From Peptococcaceae bacterium (lineage in GTDB: Bacteria > Bacillota > Peptococcia > DRI-13 > UBA5745), in NCBI GenBank assembly GCA_031264885.1, contig JAISDM010000245.1, positions 1-17,238 of the forward strand: DNA of 17,238 bases. The letters are read 5' to 3'. The position numbers and the translations under genes were made by a program. Under the pieces are notes generated by a model. The model saw only the letters and a list, made by a program, of their open reading frames with translations. It ran no database searches and was not told the origin of the DNA. Each line of letters begins with the position of its first letter. Within the stretch, counting starts at the first letter, position 1. Positions 15,849-17,238 of this stretch are shown piece after piece.

Positions 15849-16481
15849 TCACGCCCCCTTCGCGATTTTCAACGCCGCCTCCAAAATAGCGGTGGCATGG
15901 CGCGGATACGTGCCGCAGATGCAGATATTCCCGGAGAGCGCCTCGCGGCACTCGTCCTCCGTCGGGTTCGGATTCTTGTCGAGAAGCGCCTTCGCGGAGA
16001 CGAGGAAACCTGGCGTACAGTAGCCGCATTGCATCGCGTCCCAGCGGCAATAGGACTCTACCAGAGGACGCCATTTCGTATCTGCGGCAATTCCCTCGAC
16101 CGTCTGGATTTCTTTGCCTTCGCACTCAATGGCGAGCGTCATACAGGCGAGAACGGCGCGCCCGTCCATTATTACGGTGCAGGAACCGCATGCGCCGCGG
16201 TTGCACATATGCTTCGCGCCCGTCAGTCCGAAACGGAACTGGAGCGCGCGCTGCAGCGTCCAATACGGCTCGATAAGCGCCTCGCACAGACATCCGTTCA
16301 GCTTCAGCCGGATGATCGCCGGCGGGACGGCGCCGGGGTGTTCCACAGCGTAATGCGACTGAAGTTCAGCAGAACTGCCAAATACACCCCGGCACACGGA
16401 ACAGCGGAATTGAGTCAGCGTTTCGGGAACAGCCGCGGCTATATCTGCCGCCTGCCGGCGCACTAATTCCTTCGAGTACAT
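15849..16481 (-). CDS. [2Fe-2S] subunit of molybdenum hydroxylase (CoxS/HcrC type) with N-terminal C2H2 zinc finger
   Basis: A 210-residue subunit that relays electrons between the Mo and FAD subunits. The plant-type ferredoxin domain has Cys93, 98, 101 and 113; the Fer2_2 domain has QCGYC (Cys152, 155) and CIC (Cys187, 189), so all eight ligands of two [2Fe-2S] clusters are present. An extra N-terminal segment of about 55 residues precedes the usual start and contains Cys27-x2-Cys30-x12-His43-x4-His48 with Phe34 and Leu40 at the classical C2H2 hydrophobic positions. The start is ATG at 16481, set by AAAGGAGGT at 16487-16495; an ATG at 16520 in the same frame overlaps the upstream stop but lacks such a site. 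Typical CoxS/HcrC proteins are about 150-170 aa. Confidence 0.88.
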   Translation of the reverse strand: MYSKELVRRQAADIAAAVPETLTQFRCSVCRGVFGSSAELQSHYAVEHPGAVPPAIIRLKLNGCLCEALIEPYWTLQRALQFRFGLTGAKHMCNRGACGSCTVIMDGRAVLACMTLAIECEGKEIQTVEGIAADTKWRPLVESYCRWDAMQCGYCTPGFLVSAKALLDKNPNPTEDECREALSGNICICGTYPRHATAILEAALKIAKGA

Positions 16482-16486
16482 AACAG

Positions 16487-16495
16487 ACCTCCTTT
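16487..16495 (-). promoter_or_regulatory. Strong ribosome binding site fixing the [2Fe-2S] subunit start
   Basis: AAAGGAGGT on the minus strand lies 5 bases from the ATG at 16481. It favours this start over the in-frame ATG at 16520, which would overlap the glycyl radical enzyme stop by 4 bp. Confidence 0.7.
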
Positions 16496-16516
16496 GCGCC
16501 ATTTTCTGAACGGTTA

Positions 16517-17238
16517 TCATACAGACAACTCATATCTGGAGATGTAATTCTCCTGATCGTCCAATGACAGATGGGTGAAATACGCGGAGAACCCCGCAAT
16601 ACGTACGATAAGATCCTGATAGTCCTGTGGGTTTTTCTGCGCCGCGCGCATGACGCCGGTATCCGCCACCGTGAAGTGAAACTGAAGTCCTCCCATGTCA
16701 AAGTACGATTGGATCAGTGCCCGTACCTTGGATGTGGTCTCCTCGCCCCGGACAGAATTCGCGTTAAACCGCAGGTTGATTGCCCCACCGCATCTGAGCT
16801 TATACCATGGCATCTTCGAGACGCTTTTTACGTAAGACAGAGGACCGTTTTTCACAGCGTCCTGGCGCGGGTCGCTGGACGGAGACAGCGCGTCCCCCGT
16901 CCTTCTGCCGTCGGGCGTCGCCCAAGTGCGTTTCCCTCCATCGACCCAGTAAAGGTCGAGAGCTCCCGCGTTCGTATATCCATTGTGCGGCGCCGGGCGC
17001 GTATTGTAATAATCAGCCCAAAGGTTGGTTATCCACTCAACCATTGAATCGGCTTCATCATCATCATTGCCGTAAAACGTTATCTCGTTCCTGATTCTCT
17101 GCCGGAGCAGCTCATGCCCCTCCCAGTTGGCACACAGCGCGTCATATAATTCGCGAGTCGATACGATTTTATCATCAAAACAGAATTTCTTGATGGCATA
17201 AAGACTATCGGCGGTTGTCGCGACGGCGCCCATCAATT
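16517..17238 (-). CDS. Glycyl radical enzyme, C-terminal part (pyruvate formate-lyase family), cut by window edge
   Basis: About 240 residues of the C-terminal end of a PFL-like glycyl radical enzyme; the rest, including the catalytic Cys loop, lies right of the window. The glycyl radical loop is clear near the end: VRIAGFSAYF, with the radical Gly about 25 residues from the C-terminus. Family-typical segments are TPDGRRTGDALSPS, GAINLRFN and AQKNPQDYQDLI. The Met-Met at the edge is probably internal, since the family continues for hundreds of residues upstream. The residues before the final helix (LQFHFTVADTGVMR) differ from the usual QFNVVD-type strand, so the substrate class is unclear; it could be a decarboxylase, dehydratase, C-C lyase or X-succinate synthase relative. 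Its stop is 35 bp from the [2Fe-2S] gene, indicating one operon. An activating radical-SAM enzyme is not in view. Confidence 0.88.
   Translation of the reverse strand, partial: LMGAVATTADSLYAIKKFCFDDKIVSTRELYDALCANWEGHELLRQRIRNEITFYGNDDDEADSMVEWITNLWADYYNTRPAPHNGYTNAGALDLYWVDGGKRTWATPDGRRTGDALSPSSDPRQDAVKNGPLSYVKSVSKMPWYKLRCGGAINLRFNANSVRGEETTSKVRALIQSYFDMGGLQFHFTVADTGVMRAAQKNPQDYQDLIVRIAGFSAYFTHLSLDDQENYISRYELSV

Overview
The window looks like chromosomal DNA from an obligately anaerobic bacterium, most likely a fairly GC-rich member of the Clostridia. The basis is strong AGGAGG-type ribosome binding sites, dense ATGA start/stop overlaps, and a gene content of oxygen-sensitive enzymes: a 2-hydroxyacyl-CoA dehydratase/benzoyl-CoA reductase-type system, a glycyl radical enzyme, and an iron-sulfur-rich molybdenum hydroxylase. 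No rRNA, tRNA, CRISPR array, insertion sequence or phage gene was seen. The taxonomic call is inference.

Region 1 (1-8743, + strand) reads as one tightly packed operon whose promoter lies left of the window. It encodes two catalytic-type subunits related to BcrC/BzdN and BcrB/BzdO, a [4Fe-4S] ASKHA ATPase activator, and a complete Dpp/Opp-type ABC importer (two permeases, two ATPases, one lipoprotein binding protein). Gaps are 16 bp or less and most junctions overlap. The simplest reading is import of a substrate followed by ATP-driven low-potential reduction or dehydration of its CoA thioester. The substrate is unknown. A long inverted repeat at 8751-8809 closes the operon.

Region 2 (8810-10411, - strand) holds an AlbA_2/Schlafen-like putative regulator and a small cysteine-rich zinc-ribbon protein with its own plausible promoter. 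Region 3 (10412-11070) is a gene-free spacer. It contains a perfect 21-bp inverted repeat, a second repeat-like hairpin, a possible H-type pseudoknot and a 14-bp palindrome.

Region 4 (11071-17238, - strand) is a second operon. In transcription order it has the C-terminal part of a glycyl radical enzyme (cut by the window edge), a [2Fe-2S] subunit, a molybdopterin subunit and an FAD subunit of the xanthine dehydrogenase/4-hydroxybenzoyl-CoA reductase family. Three of these are odd. The [2Fe-2S] subunit carries a perfect C2H2 zinc-finger motif at its N-terminus. The Mo subunit appears to lack the family's catalytic glutamate and canonical cofactor loop. The FAD subunit has a whole GltD-like NAD(P)H oxidoreductase module inserted inside its [4Fe-4S] loop.

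Together, two divergently built reductive systems (BCR-like and HCR-like) flanking a small regulatory island suggest a locus for anaerobic reduction of an aromatic or similarly recalcitrant compound. That functional link is inference from family membership and proximity only.
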